Origin: JBBAGC01 sp964491265
GTDB taxonomy: Bacteria > Spirochaetota > UBA4802 > UBA5550
DNA length: 64,000 bases
Reading direction: 5' to 3'
Assembly: GCA_964491265.1 (NCBI GenBank)
Contig: CAZBFP010000011.1
Coordinates: 1-64,000 of the forward strand
Of this stretch, positions 7,928 to 15,594 are shown one piece after another. The translations under genes and the position numbers were made by a program. A model generated the notes under the pieces. It ran no database searches. It was not told the origin of the DNA and was given only the letters and a program-made list of their open reading frames with translations. Numbering within the stretch: the stretch's first letter is position 1; every line of letters starts with the position of its first letter.

Positions 7928-8689
7928 ATGGGCAAGGTAATTTCTATATCAAACCAGAAAGGCGGGGTGGGTAAAACCACCACTACGGTCAATCTGGCAG
8001 CCTTTCTCGCTGAAAAAGGGAAGCGGGTACTCATTATAGATATAGACCCCCAGGGGAATGCCGGATTCGGGATAGGGGTAAATGCGGAGGAAATAGAAAC
8101 TACCATTTACGAAGTACTGATTGACGAAATCCCCATTGAAGAGGCTATTTTTAAATCTGAAATAGAAAATTTGTCTATTATTCCTTCAAATATTCATCTC
8201 TCTGCTGCCCAGGTAAATCTTCTGGATATGGACGGTAAGGAGTTTATATTAAGAAACAAAATGAAGGAGATAAGGAGTCTTTACGACTACATTCTCATAG
8301 ACTGCCCCCCCTCTCTTGGTGTTCTTACACTTAACAGCCTGGTTGCAGCAGATTCTGTGCTTATACCCCTACAGTGTGAATACTATGCACTTGAAGGGCT
8401 CAGCCAGCTTCTTCGAATTGTTGTCATGGTACAGGAAAGACTCAATAAAACCTTAAAGATTGAAGGGGTTGTACTCACAATGTTCGACCCCCGAACCAAC
8501 CTTGCTGCACAGGTTGTATCAGACGTAAAAGAATATTTTAAAGATAAGGTATTTAATACAATTATTCCCAGAAATGTAAAATTATCGGAAGCCCCGTCCT
8601 TTGGCAAGCCTATAGGGCTCTACGATAAATCGTGTCCAGGGAGTTTATCTTACGAAAAACTAGCCGAAGAGGTACTCAGAAATGTCTAA
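7928..8689 (+). CDS. parA: ParA/Soj chromosome-partitioning ATPase
   Basis: 253-aa deviant Walker ATPase that drives chromosome-origin segregation with ParB. The deviant Walker A KGGVGKTTT (residues 11-19) includes the signature lysine, Walker A' reads IDIDPQGNA, and DCPPSLG is the Walker B region. It has the short N-terminus of the chromosomal Soj type rather than the plasmid type with an added DNA-binding domain. The stop overlaps the start of parB by 8 bp, so the two are translationally coupled. The usual neighbours gidA/rsmG are not in the window. Confidence 0.95.
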   Translation: MGKVISISNQKGGVGKTTTTVNLAAFLAEKGKRVLIIDIDPQGNAGFGIGVNAEEIETTIYEVLIDEIPIEEAIFKSEIENLSIIPSNIHLSAAQVNLLDMDGKEFILRNKMKEIRSLYDYILIDCPPSLGVLTLNSLVAADSVLIPLQCEYYALEGLSQLLRIVVMVQERLNKTLKIEGVVLTMFDPRTNLAAQVVSDVKEYFKDKVFNTIIPRNVKLSEAPSFGKPIGLYDKSCPGSLSYEKLAEEVLRNV

Positions 8690-9560
8690 GCGAGCGCTGG
8701 GAAAAGGTCTCGGAGCAATAATATCAGCATCCCCCACCCCTGTGGAAGAGATCGAAAAAGTTGTAACAGAACACAGGGAAAGAATAATCGAAATTGAACT
8801 GGATAAAATTATTCCTAATCCGGATCAGCCCCGGACAAGCTTTGATGAGAATGAAATCATGGGGCTTGCTGAATCGATAAGTTCTGTGGGGCTTATTCAG
8901 CCCATAATAGTACGGAAAAAGGGTGAACAGTATATCATAGTAGCGGGGGAAAGGCGCTACAGGGCATGCAGACTCAACCAGATGAATTCGATAAAATCGA
9001 TAGTAATTGAAGCTGACGAAGAACTCAACTTTACCCTTGCACTGATTGAAAATATTCAGCGTCAGGACCTTAACCCCATTGAAGAGGCGAAAGCATACAA
9101 ACTCCTGATCAACCGGTTTAAACTGAAGCAGCAGGACCTTGCAAAAAAGGTCGGCAAAGAGCGGGCTACAATTGCAAACACCATGAGGCTCCTTAACCTT
9201 TCAGAGGAGATTCAAAACGGAATAATCGAGAAAAAATTGAGCAGCGGACACGCCAAAGTGCTTCTATCAATAGAGAATCCTGACAGGCAGAAAGCTCTTT
9301 ACAATGAAATTCTTTCCAAAGATCTCTCAGTAAGAGCCCTTGAAGCTTTAATTAACATTGATAAAGCCTCCGATGATAAGGGGGCAGATACGGAGAAAAG
9401 ACTATCTTCAAAAAATCCTCATCTAAAACAGATGGAAGAGGAACTTGTCTCAAAGCTTGGAACAAAGGTAGAGATCAGACACTCGGGGAATAAAGGTAAA
9501 ATTGAAATAAGCTACTATTCACTTGATGATTTTGAACGTATAGTTGAAATGATAAAATAA
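8682..9560 (+). CDS. parB: ParB/Spo0J partition protein
   Basis: 292-aa centromere-binding CTPase. The N-terminal ParB/Srx domain (about 35-125) holds GERRYRA (C2/box II, CTP phosphate binding) and ENIQRQDLNPIEEA (box III). A helix-turn-helix follows (LKQQDLAKKVGKERATIANTMRLL) and a C-terminal dimerisation region ends the protein. Translated from an ATG inside the end of parA. I found no obvious parS site (TGTTNCACGTGAAACA-like) in or next to the operon. Ends just before a GC-rich hairpin shared with the convergent yfcE. Confidence 0.95.
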   Translation: MSKRALGKGLGAIISASPTPVEEIEKVVTEHRERIIEIELDKIIPNPDQPRTSFDENEIMGLAESISSVGLIQPIIVRKKGEQYIIVAGERRYRACRLNQMNSIKSIVIEADEELNFTLALIENIQRQDLNPIEEAKAYKLLINRFKLKQQDLAKKVGKERATIANTMRLLNLSEEIQNGIIEKKLSSGHAKVLLSIENPDRQKALYNEILSKDLSVRALEALINIDKASDDKGADTEKRLSSKNPHLKQMEEELVSKLGTKVEIRHSGNKGKIEISYYSLDDFERIVEMIK

Positions 9561-9571
9561 CCATCCTTAGA

Positions 9572-9593
9572 ACAGGGGGCTGCAGCCCCTTGT
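9572..9593. terminator. Possible terminator between parB and yfcE
   Basis: ACAGGGGGCTGCAGCCCCTTGT is a near-perfect palindrome between convergent genes. It lacks a T-run on either strand, so intrinsic termination may be weak. Confidence 0.4.
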
Positions 9594-10088
9594 CTATAGA
9601 TCATCAATAATTATTTTTTCAACCTTATCAGCCTCAATATCGAGAATAGCAAAGGATGATTCATCACGCCTGTATATTGCCCCGGGATTAATGATACGGC
9701 AATTATTGGTTACATAATTTTCAAAAAAATGGGTATGCCCCTTTACAATATAGTCATAACTCCCGGAAGCAACAGCCTCTCGAAATAGGGGGACATTATG
9801 ACCATGGAACAGGGCAAACCTTTTCCCTGCCAGGGAAAACTCAGCCTTCTCTTCAGCGGGCCGCATACCGAACTCAAGAGCCATTTTCCCGATATCGTCC
9901 CTGTCAATTAAATCACCATTTCCAAGAACTATATAGCAGTCAAAGCCCTTGAAAAACTCAAGCATCCTTGGAGATGTTATATCCCCTGCATGCACAAGGG
10001 CTTCAACATTTCTCTCAACCATAATTTTAAGGGCCTTTTCTGTGGCCTCAATATCATTATGCGTATCTGAAATTATACCGACAAGCAT
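9594..10088 (-). CDS. YfcE/MJ0936-type metallophosphoesterase
   Basis: 164-aa calcineurin-like phosphodiesterase with all metal-binding motifs in order: SDTHND, HAGDIT, GNGD, HGH and KGHTHF. Members hydrolyse simple phosphodiesters in vitro; the cellular substrate is unknown. Last gene of the bactofilin-to-yfcE operon, one base downstream of metG, so expression depends on the upstream promoter. Confidence 0.88.
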   Translation of the reverse strand: MLVGIISDTHNDIEATEKALKIMVERNVEALVHAGDITSPRMLEFFKGFDCYIVLGNGDLIDRDDIGKMALEFGMRPAEEKAEFSLAGKRFALFHGHNVPLFREAVASGSYDYIVKGHTHFFENYVTNNCRIINPGAIYRRDESSFAILDIEADKVEKIIIDDL

Positions 10089-10089
10089 C

Positions 10090-12021
10090 TTAGCCCAGCC
10101 TTGAACCGGGGGGGATAGCCATATCTACAAAAATCACAGTCGGCTTATCTTTACTCCTCTTCTTTGCCGCAAGAAGCATACCCCTGGATTCTATACCAAA
10201 AATTTTAGCAGGCTTAAGATTCACCACCAGAAGAATATTTTTCCCTTCAATATCCTCCGGTTTATAAACCTCCCCAATACCTGCCACAATATTACGTTCA
10301 TCCAACCCTGAATCAACAGTAAGATATAAAAGCCTGTCAGAACCTTCGACCTTTTCCGCTTTTATAATTCTGGCAACCCTTATGTCAACATTTGTAAAAT
10401 CCTTAATATCAATAAGACCTTCATCCCCTGATTCCGGTTTCCCCTGAGATTTTTTGTCGCTCCCCTTCCCCTCTGATGCTCCATCCTTTGCAGGCTTCTC
10501 CAGTTTAGGGAAAAGAATCGCAAGCTTCCCTGGAGTAAGCCCCGCCTGGAGATTATCAAGAGTAAGCAGAGAATCAACACCTTCGAACTTCTTCCGCGGC
10601 TTCAGGGAGTCAATAATTTCAGGAGAAATTTTTATCAGTACCGGTGCAAGCAGCTCTGATACAGCATATATGGACTCAAGGAGATTCCGGATAACAGATG
10701 AAAGCTTCCCCATGTCGCCGTCTTTTGCCAGCTGCCAGGGCTTATTTTCATCAACATATTTATTTAAAGATCTGATGAATTCCCATAGCTTCTCTATACC
10801 GGTACTTGTCTGTAAGCGCCTGCAGTTTTCTATATAACCGGCTGCACCTTTCTTTATCCCTTCCAGAAGTTCATCCCTGCCGGGATTCTCCTCACCGAAT
10901 TCCGGAATTTTACCCTCAAAGTACTTATCCATCATATTATATGTTCTATTAATCAGGTTTCCCAGATCATTGGCTAAATCATAGTTAATTCTATCAATAA
11001 CAACATCTTCATTGAATCTGGCATCCAGGCCGAATGTCATCTCCCTTAAAAAGAAATACCTGATCTGATCATTGCCGAACCTGGAAACAAGATCAGCAGG
11101 GGTAATAACATTCCCCAGACTCTTAGACATCTTGGCATCATCCATATTCCAGTACCCGTGAACATTAAGATGCTTAAACGGTTCAATACCTGCCGCCTTA
11201 AGCATTGTGGGCCAGAATATACCGTGAGGTTTCAGTATATCCTTAGCAATAATATGCTGTGCCGATCCCCAGTATTTATTATATAAATCACCTTCAGGAT
11301 AACCGAGGGCGCTGATATAATTTATAAGAGCATCAAACCAGACATATGTAACATAACCGCTGTCAAATGGAAGAGGAATCCCCCATGTAAGCCTCGAAAC
11401 CGGCCTTGATATGCACAGATCCTCCAGTGCTTCACCTTTCAGCATGGAAAGCACTTCGTTTCGATATCTCTCCGGTCTTATAAAATCGGGATTACTGTTT
11501 ATATAATCAACAAGCCAATCCTGGTATTTACTCATTTTAAAAAAATAATTCTTTTCTTCAATATATTCCGGAACCCTGTTATGCTCCGGACACTTCCCCT
11601 CAATTATCTCTTTGTCAGTAAGGAACCTTTCACATCCGATACAGTAATTCCCGCCATAACTCCCGAAATAGATATCTCCTGAATCATAAACCTTCTGCAG
11701 AATTTCCTGAACAATCTTTTTGTGTCTATCTTCCGAAGTTCTGATAAAATCATTATAATTAATACCGATTTCATCCCAGGCGGTTTTAAATTTTAAACTG
11801 ATCTTATCTGCATAAAGCTGAGGGGTAGTATTGCCCGAAGCAGCTGCATCAAATATTTTATCGCCATGCTCATCAGTACCTGTTAAAAAATATGAATCAT
11901 AACCGAGCATTAAGTAAAAACGGGAAATAAAATCCGCCAGTATTGTAGTATATGCGTGCCCGATATGAGGCTCTGCGTTAACATAATAAATAGGGGTGGT
12001 AACATAAAAACTTTCTCTCAT
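10090..12021 (-). CDS. metG: Methionyl-tRNA synthetase
   Basis: 643-aa class I synthetase that charges initiator and elongator tRNA-Met. HIGH lies in AEPHIGHAY and the KMSKS loop in DDAKMSKSLGN. The zinc knuckle is CIGC...CPEH, a Cys3His set as in Thermus MetRS rather than four cysteines. After the anticodon domain comes a charged linker (about 510-540) and a C-terminal tRNA-binding (Trbp111-like) domain from FTNVDIRVARIIKAE onward, which dimerises the enzyme. I chose the ATG at 12021 because GAGGA sits just before it, inside the longer GTG-started frame (12033). Internal to the bactofilin-yfcE operon. Confidence 0.95.
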   Translation of the reverse strand: MRESFYVTTPIYYVNAEPHIGHAYTTILADFISRFYLMLGYDSYFLTGTDEHGDKIFDAAASGNTTPQLYADKISLKFKTAWDEIGINYNDFIRTSEDRHKKIVQEILQKVYDSGDIYFGSYGGNYCIGCERFLTDKEIIEGKCPEHNRVPEYIEEKNYFFKMSKYQDWLVDYINSNPDFIRPERYRNEVLSMLKGEALEDLCISRPVSRLTWGIPLPFDSGYVTYVWFDALINYISALGYPEGDLYNKYWGSAQHIIAKDILKPHGIFWPTMLKAAGIEPFKHLNVHGYWNMDDAKMSKSLGNVITPADLVSRFGNDQIRYFFLREMTFGLDARFNEDVVIDRINYDLANDLGNLINRTYNMMDKYFEGKIPEFGEENPGRDELLEGIKKGAAGYIENCRRLQTSTGIEKLWEFIRSLNKYVDENKPWQLAKDGDMGKLSSVIRNLLESIYAVSELLAPVLIKISPEIIDSLKPRKKFEGVDSLLTLDNLQAGLTPGKLAILFPKLEKPAKDGASEGKGSDKKSQGKPESGDEGLIDIKDFTNVDIRVARIIKAEKVEGSDRLLYLTVDSGLDERNIVAGIGEVYKPEDIEGKNILLVVNLKPAKIFGIESRGMLLAAKKRSKDKPTVIFVDMAIPPGSRLG

Positions 12022-12048
12022 CTTGATCCTCACAAACCTTTAATTAAA

Positions 12049-12894
12049 TCATTCCTCTACTTTGAATACATCCGCTACACGGTTTTCTTTTATAACAAAT
12101 CTGTCACCCACCTGTTTCATGTCACTGGACCTGACTTCAATGTACCTGTCCCCATCCTTAATAGTTACAGATTCCTTAATAGTATTAACCGAAATAACCG
12201 CAAATGTTCTGCTCCCTGCAAGAATATCAGTTTCAATACCAGGCATCTTTGCATTAAGCTCCTTATACGTACCATATTCAAAACCGAGACAGCAGAGAAG
12301 CCTGCCGCACATGCCGGAAATTTTCATTGAATTAAGATTAAGATTCTGCTCCTTGGCCATTTTAATTGAAACAGGCTCAAAATCATCTTTCTGATAAAGG
12401 CAGCACATCGCCTTACCGCAGGGGCCATACCCCCCCACCAGGCGCGCCTCATCACGCACACCTATCTGCCTCATTTCTATCCTTGTGCGGAATACTGCAG
12501 CCAGCTCCCTTACAAGTTCCCTGAAATCTATTCTGTTCTCTGCAACAAAATAAAATATAATTTTTGTCTTATCAAAAAGGCACTTAACTGCTACGAGTTT
12601 CATATCCAGATTTTTTGCTTTTGATTTCTCTCTGCATATAGAAAAAGCCTTATCCTCAACAGCTTTTAAATCCTTTACTTTTTCATTATCACTGTCAGTA
12701 CATTTCCTGATTACTTTTCCCGAAACTGTATATTCTGAACTTTTCTTATCCTTCAGAACCTGAACAACATGACCCATGTCTATTCCATGATCGATCTCTA
12801 CAATACAGCCGGTCTTCGGCTTTAAAAAAACATTATTGGTTTCTACATAATATATCTGATAGCTATTCCGCAATTTTACAGCTGTAATTTCCAT
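12049..12894 (-). CDS. PSP1-domain protein, RicT (YaaT)-like
   Basis: 281 aa. The PSP1 domain is recognised by GIDMGHVV near the start and the cysteine-rich core GGYGPCGKAMCC and CGRLLCCLGFEY. In Bacillus the RicT/YaaT protein forms the Y-complex with RicA/RicF, carries an iron-sulfur cluster and affects RNase Y-dependent mRNA processing; the cysteines that would bind such a cluster are kept here. RicA (YmcA) and RicF (YlbF) are not in the window. It lies between holB and metG, the same company as in Firmicutes (holB-yaaT), so conserved gene order supports the call. Confidence 0.88.
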   Translation of the reverse strand: MEITAVKLRNSYQIYYVETNNVFLKPKTGCIVEIDHGIDMGHVVQVLKDKKSSEYTVSGKVIRKCTDSDNEKVKDLKAVEDKAFSICREKSKAKNLDMKLVAVKCLFDKTKIIFYFVAENRIDFRELVRELAAVFRTRIEMRQIGVRDEARLVGGYGPCGKAMCCLYQKDDFEPVSIKMAKEQNLNLNSMKISGMCGRLLCCLGFEYGTYKELNAKMPGIETDILAGSRTFAVISVNTIKESVTIKDGDRYIEVRSSDMKQVGDRFVIKENRVADVFKVEE

Positions 12895-12958
12895 TATGGT
12901 CCTCTATTTATTTAATACGGCCCAATATTATACTGACCGTGGAATCGGATTATATATT

Positions 12959-13918
12959 CTAAAAAGAATAAATCATCCCCTTTAAAGAATTCTTAATATT
13001 AAGATTATTTTTAAGCCCCTTCCTTACTGCAAGAAGTATTTTAATTAATTCTCTCACTCTCATTTCATCATCAAAATAAAGAGCCGGAGGGAGTAGCCGT
13101 TCATCCCCGCAGCAGAGCTCTTTATGCATATAGCTGAAAATATTAATCAGCAGAGTAAGCACTATTTCATTACCCGGATCATTGATTGAATTGGGAATAT
13201 TCAGATAACCGGAGTCATCTTCAATGTAATCCCTTAATATTCTGCTGATTTTAAAAACCTCTTCCAATACACCATCACCATGGAGATAAAGTGCAGTCTC
13301 CATTGACCCTCCGGATAAAGCAGCAATAAGAGAATTATCAGCAAAATCGGGTGAAACAGATGAAACTGTTTCCAGAATATCCCCATGAGAGAGTGAATTA
13401 AATTTTATTTCCACACACCTGGAAACAATTGTAGGAAGAATAAGAGAGCTGCTTTCAGCAATAAGCACAATTGATGCACCCGCGGGAGGCTCCTCAATTG
13501 TCTTTAAAAGCGCATTCTGCCCCACTTCAGAAATTGTATCAACTCCATCAATAATAATACCATAACTTCCGGAGATTGAAGTTCTGCTCATTTTGTCAAT
13601 AAGCCAGCGCACACTCCCTGATGAGGGCTTCTCCCTATCCCCCACAGGTATTTTCCCTTTATCATCCTTCAATAATGCAAAATAATCGGGGAATGAACCT
13701 GCCTTCATCTGACTGCACGATTCACACTCAAAACATGGAGAAAGATCACTGCTGCAGAAAATTGATCCGAGAAATCTCTCCGCAATAAGCTTTTTCCCAA
13801 TTCCGGCTGGACCTGAAAAAAGAATTGCCTGAGGATAATTGCCGTTTTTTACCAGGGTAGAAATATATCTCAGCTGACGGATATGGCCATTAATCCCTCT
13901 TATATTCAGCAGCTTCAT
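12959..13918 (-). CDS. holB: DNA polymerase III delta-prime subunit (clamp loader)
   Basis: 319-aa AAA+ clamp-loader subunit. It has GPAGIGKK at the P-loop position, a zinc site CFECESC with a preceding Cys, and SRC (TIVSRCVEIKF), the motif that delivers the arginine finger. The long C-terminal part is divergent, as is usual for delta-prime. Followed 64 bp later by the RicT-like gene and preceded by yaaR 18 bp upstream. Confidence 0.88.
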   Translation of the reverse strand: MKLLNIRGINGHIRQLRYISTLVKNGNYPQAILFSGPAGIGKKLIAERFLGSIFCSSDLSPCFECESCSQMKAGSFPDYFALLKDDKGKIPVGDREKPSSGSVRWLIDKMSRTSISGSYGIIIDGVDTISEVGQNALLKTIEEPPAGASIVLIAESSSLILPTIVSRCVEIKFNSLSHGDILETVSSVSPDFADNSLIAALSGGSMETALYLHGDGVLEEVFKISRILRDYIEDDSGYLNIPNSINDPGNEIVLTLLINIFSYMHKELCCGDERLLPPALYFDDEMRVRELIKILLAVRKGLKNNLNIKNSLKGMIYSF

Positions 13919-13936
13919 AAGGAAATACCTGTAGAA

Positions 13937-14392
13937 TTAATGAACCAGATCAAAAATCAGCCCTCTGATCTCTTCAATTGTCTTTAAAAAATTAAAAGCG
14001 TCACTGGATCTGGTGACCATCTCCGAAAGCTTAATAAGATTTTCGTCGATCTTATTTATAATGGTTTTTTCAGCTTTACCCAGCCTCTTGTCCCTGGGAG
14101 TCTGTTCAAGTGAACGGTTTTCAAATCCTTCCTCAAGTATCATCTTGAGAATTTTTTTGACAAGGGCCTTATAATTCTGAAGTTCATAATGAGACTGCAG
14201 ATCAAGGAACCTCTTCTCCTGATCTTTCAGATCATCAAGGAGCTCTTCAATTGTACCGTCAAATTCAGCCCGCACAATCATCCCCAGTTCAGAGGCAAAA
14301 TTTGGCGATAAAGAATCAACACCCGTTTTTTTACGGGATTTCCCACCTGCCCGTGCCTGCTGCCGCATACTTGTCTTTGATATTTCAATCAT
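13937..14392 (-). CDS. YaaR-family protein (DUF327)
   Basis: 151 aa, charged and helical. The N-terminus is basic (SMRQQARAGGKSRKK) and the later part reads VKKILKMILEEGFENRS and LIKLSEMVTRSSDAFNFLKTIEEIRGLIFDLVH, the DUF327/YaaR pattern. Its role is unknown; in Firmicutes yaaR lies next to holB and yaaT, exactly as here. Eight bases downstream of the bactofilin gene. Confidence 0.8.
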   Translation of the reverse strand: MIEISKTSMRQQARAGGKSRKKTGVDSLSPNFASELGMIVRAEFDGTIEELLDDLKDQEKRFLDLQSHYELQNYKALVKKILKMILEEGFENRSLEQTPRDKRLGKAEKTIINKIDENLIKLSEMVTRSSDAFNFLKTIEEIRGLIFDLVH

Positions 14393-14399
14393 TTCGTTA

Positions 14400-14759
14400 C
14401 TATTTCCCGGGATGCTTATTGATTACACAATTCCCGTCAAATTTCACCCCCTCCTCCATTACAAGACTGGGGGTTATTATATTACCCTTAATATCACCGG
14501 TAGAAAGGAGAATAACCCTTTCTGTTGCATATATATTTCCGGAAACTTTCCCCCCCACAACTACAAGGCGGGCTTTAACATCAGTAACAGCATCACCGGA
14601 CTGGCCGATCAGAACCTTCCCGTGAGTGTCTATAGTCCCCTGAAACTTCCCGTCGATTCTCAAAAGCCCGTTGATCTTGAATTCACCTTTAAACTCCGAA
14701 CCTGCACCGATTATACTATTTACAATATTATCTTCATCAACCCTGGTATTTTTTAACAT
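14400..14759 (-). CDS. Bactofilin
   Basis: 119 aa, one DUF583/bactofilin domain: a right-handed beta-helix with regular hydrophobic/glycine steps (NSIIGAGSEFKGEFKINGLLRIDG, FQGTIDTHGKVLIGQSG, VVGGKVSGNIYATERVILLS, GDIKGNIITPSLVMEEGVKF). Bactofilins polymerise without nucleotide and scaffold cell-wall or envelope enzymes; in helical bacteria and in Leptospira they influence cell shape. First gene of the operon with yaaR, holB, ricT-like, metG and yfcE, so this scaffold is co-transcribed with replication and translation genes. Confidence 0.92.
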   Translation of the reverse strand: MLKNTRVDEDNIVNSIIGAGSEFKGEFKINGLLRIDGKFQGTIDTHGKVLIGQSGDAVTDVKARLVVVGGKVSGNIYATERVILLSTGDIKGNIITPSLVMEEGVKFDGNCVINKHPGK

Positions 14760-14795
14760 TTCTATTTCTCATAATATTATTTTCCATCTAACGAC

Positions 14796-14823
14796 AGAAT
14801 AATCAGTAACACCATCATTTCAA
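14796..14823 (-). promoter_or_regulatory. Candidate sigma-70 promoter of the bactofilin operon
   Basis: On the minus strand TTGAAA (14818-14823) and TATTCT (14796-14801) are 16 bp apart, about 37 bp before the bactofilin ATG. Confidence 0.45.
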
Positions 14824-14882
14824 GCATATTTTTTAAGATAAATTCCTATTGATAGATTCTTATAAAAAAATTCAATAATAAA

Positions 14883-15016
14883 CCCTTAAGTTCTATTCAG
14901 GATTGAACGCGCTTATACCCTGCACCCAAAGACACCGCGGTACTGGAAAATGCATTATTACACTGAATAGTATCTTCAGGAATAATTACTGAAAAAAAAT
15001 TTATAATAAATACAGT
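14883..15016 (+). repeat. Composite repeat (family 2), copy 1
   Basis: Shares two blocks with 28979-29119: CCCTTAAGTTCTATTCAGGATT near the start (degenerate) and CATTATTACAC...TATCTTCAGGAATAATTACTGA...TAATAAATACAGT at 14953-15016. It lies upstream of a plus-strand envelope-protein gene, as does the 29 kb copy. The 334-bp gap 14760-15093 otherwise holds only the two promoters. Confidence 0.55.
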
Positions 15017-15030
15017 AAAAAAATATATTC

Positions 15031-15058
15031 TTGAATCTTATTCCATCTATTTTATAAA
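15031..15058 (+). promoter_or_regulatory. Candidate promoter of the lipoprotein gene at 15094
   Basis: TTGAAT (15031-15036) and TATAAA (15053-15058) with a 16-bp spacer, 35 bp before the ATG. Confidence 0.5.
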
Positions 15059-15093
15059 AGAGTAATATCGCTTAAATCAGGAGAAATACCGTA

Positions 15094-15558
15094 ATGAAAA
15101 AACTCACAGCTCTTCTTGTCTCACTTTTAATACTCCCCTCATGTGCAACAACTTCAATATTTAAAGAGAAGATAGATCTTAACCAGCTTTTAAAGGCTAA
15201 GAATAAAATAGACTCTACTGATAATGCTGCCAGGCAGCTCCTCCTTAAAAATGATCTAACAAATAAAATTATCGTTTTGAATAATATAAAAGTAAAAGAC
15301 ATTATTACTTCAACCAATGTTGATTACGATTTCTGTATAATATCAGATATAGATTCCCCTGAAGGGAAAATTGAAGCCTATATATACACTAAAAATATCC
15401 GTGCACTATCCAGACTTAACAGGGGTGAGTCTGTTATCACTGTGGAAGGAGAATTCAGCAGATTTTTCACCATGCTTGATGACTATTATGTTAAAATAGA
15501 TATTATCAACAGCCGGATTAAGGCCGAGACAACACCCCCCGCTGATATTAAAGAGTAA
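15094..15558 (+). CDS. Small lipoprotein, possible OB-like fold
   Basis: 154 aa with a lipoprotein signal peptide ending in a lipobox (LILPSC, Cys17), so it is probably lipid-anchored in the periplasm or outer membrane. The mature part has alternating beta-strands (KIIVLNNIKVKDIITS, KIEAYIYTKN, SVITVEGEFSRFF, YYVKIDIINSRI) reminiscent of OB-fold 'tRNA_anti-like' lipoproteins; this is inference. A TTGAAT/TATAAA promoter precedes it. It is followed 36 bp later by the acylase-like gene, likely one transcript. No known function. Confidence 0.65.
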   Translation: MKKLTALLVSLLILPSCATTSIFKEKIDLNQLLKAKNKIDSTDNAARQLLLKNDLTNKIIVLNNIKVKDIITSTNVDYDFCIISDIDSPEGKIEAYIYTKNIRALSRLNRGESVITVEGEFSRFFTMLDDYYVKIDIINSRIKAETTPPADIKE

Positions 15559-15594
15559 AACTATCAAACAGGATAATTCCATACGGGAAATACC

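Noticed and set aside
7793..9560. parS sites beside parAB
   Set aside because: No 16-bp palindrome of the TGTTNCACGTGAAACA type was seen in or next to the operon.
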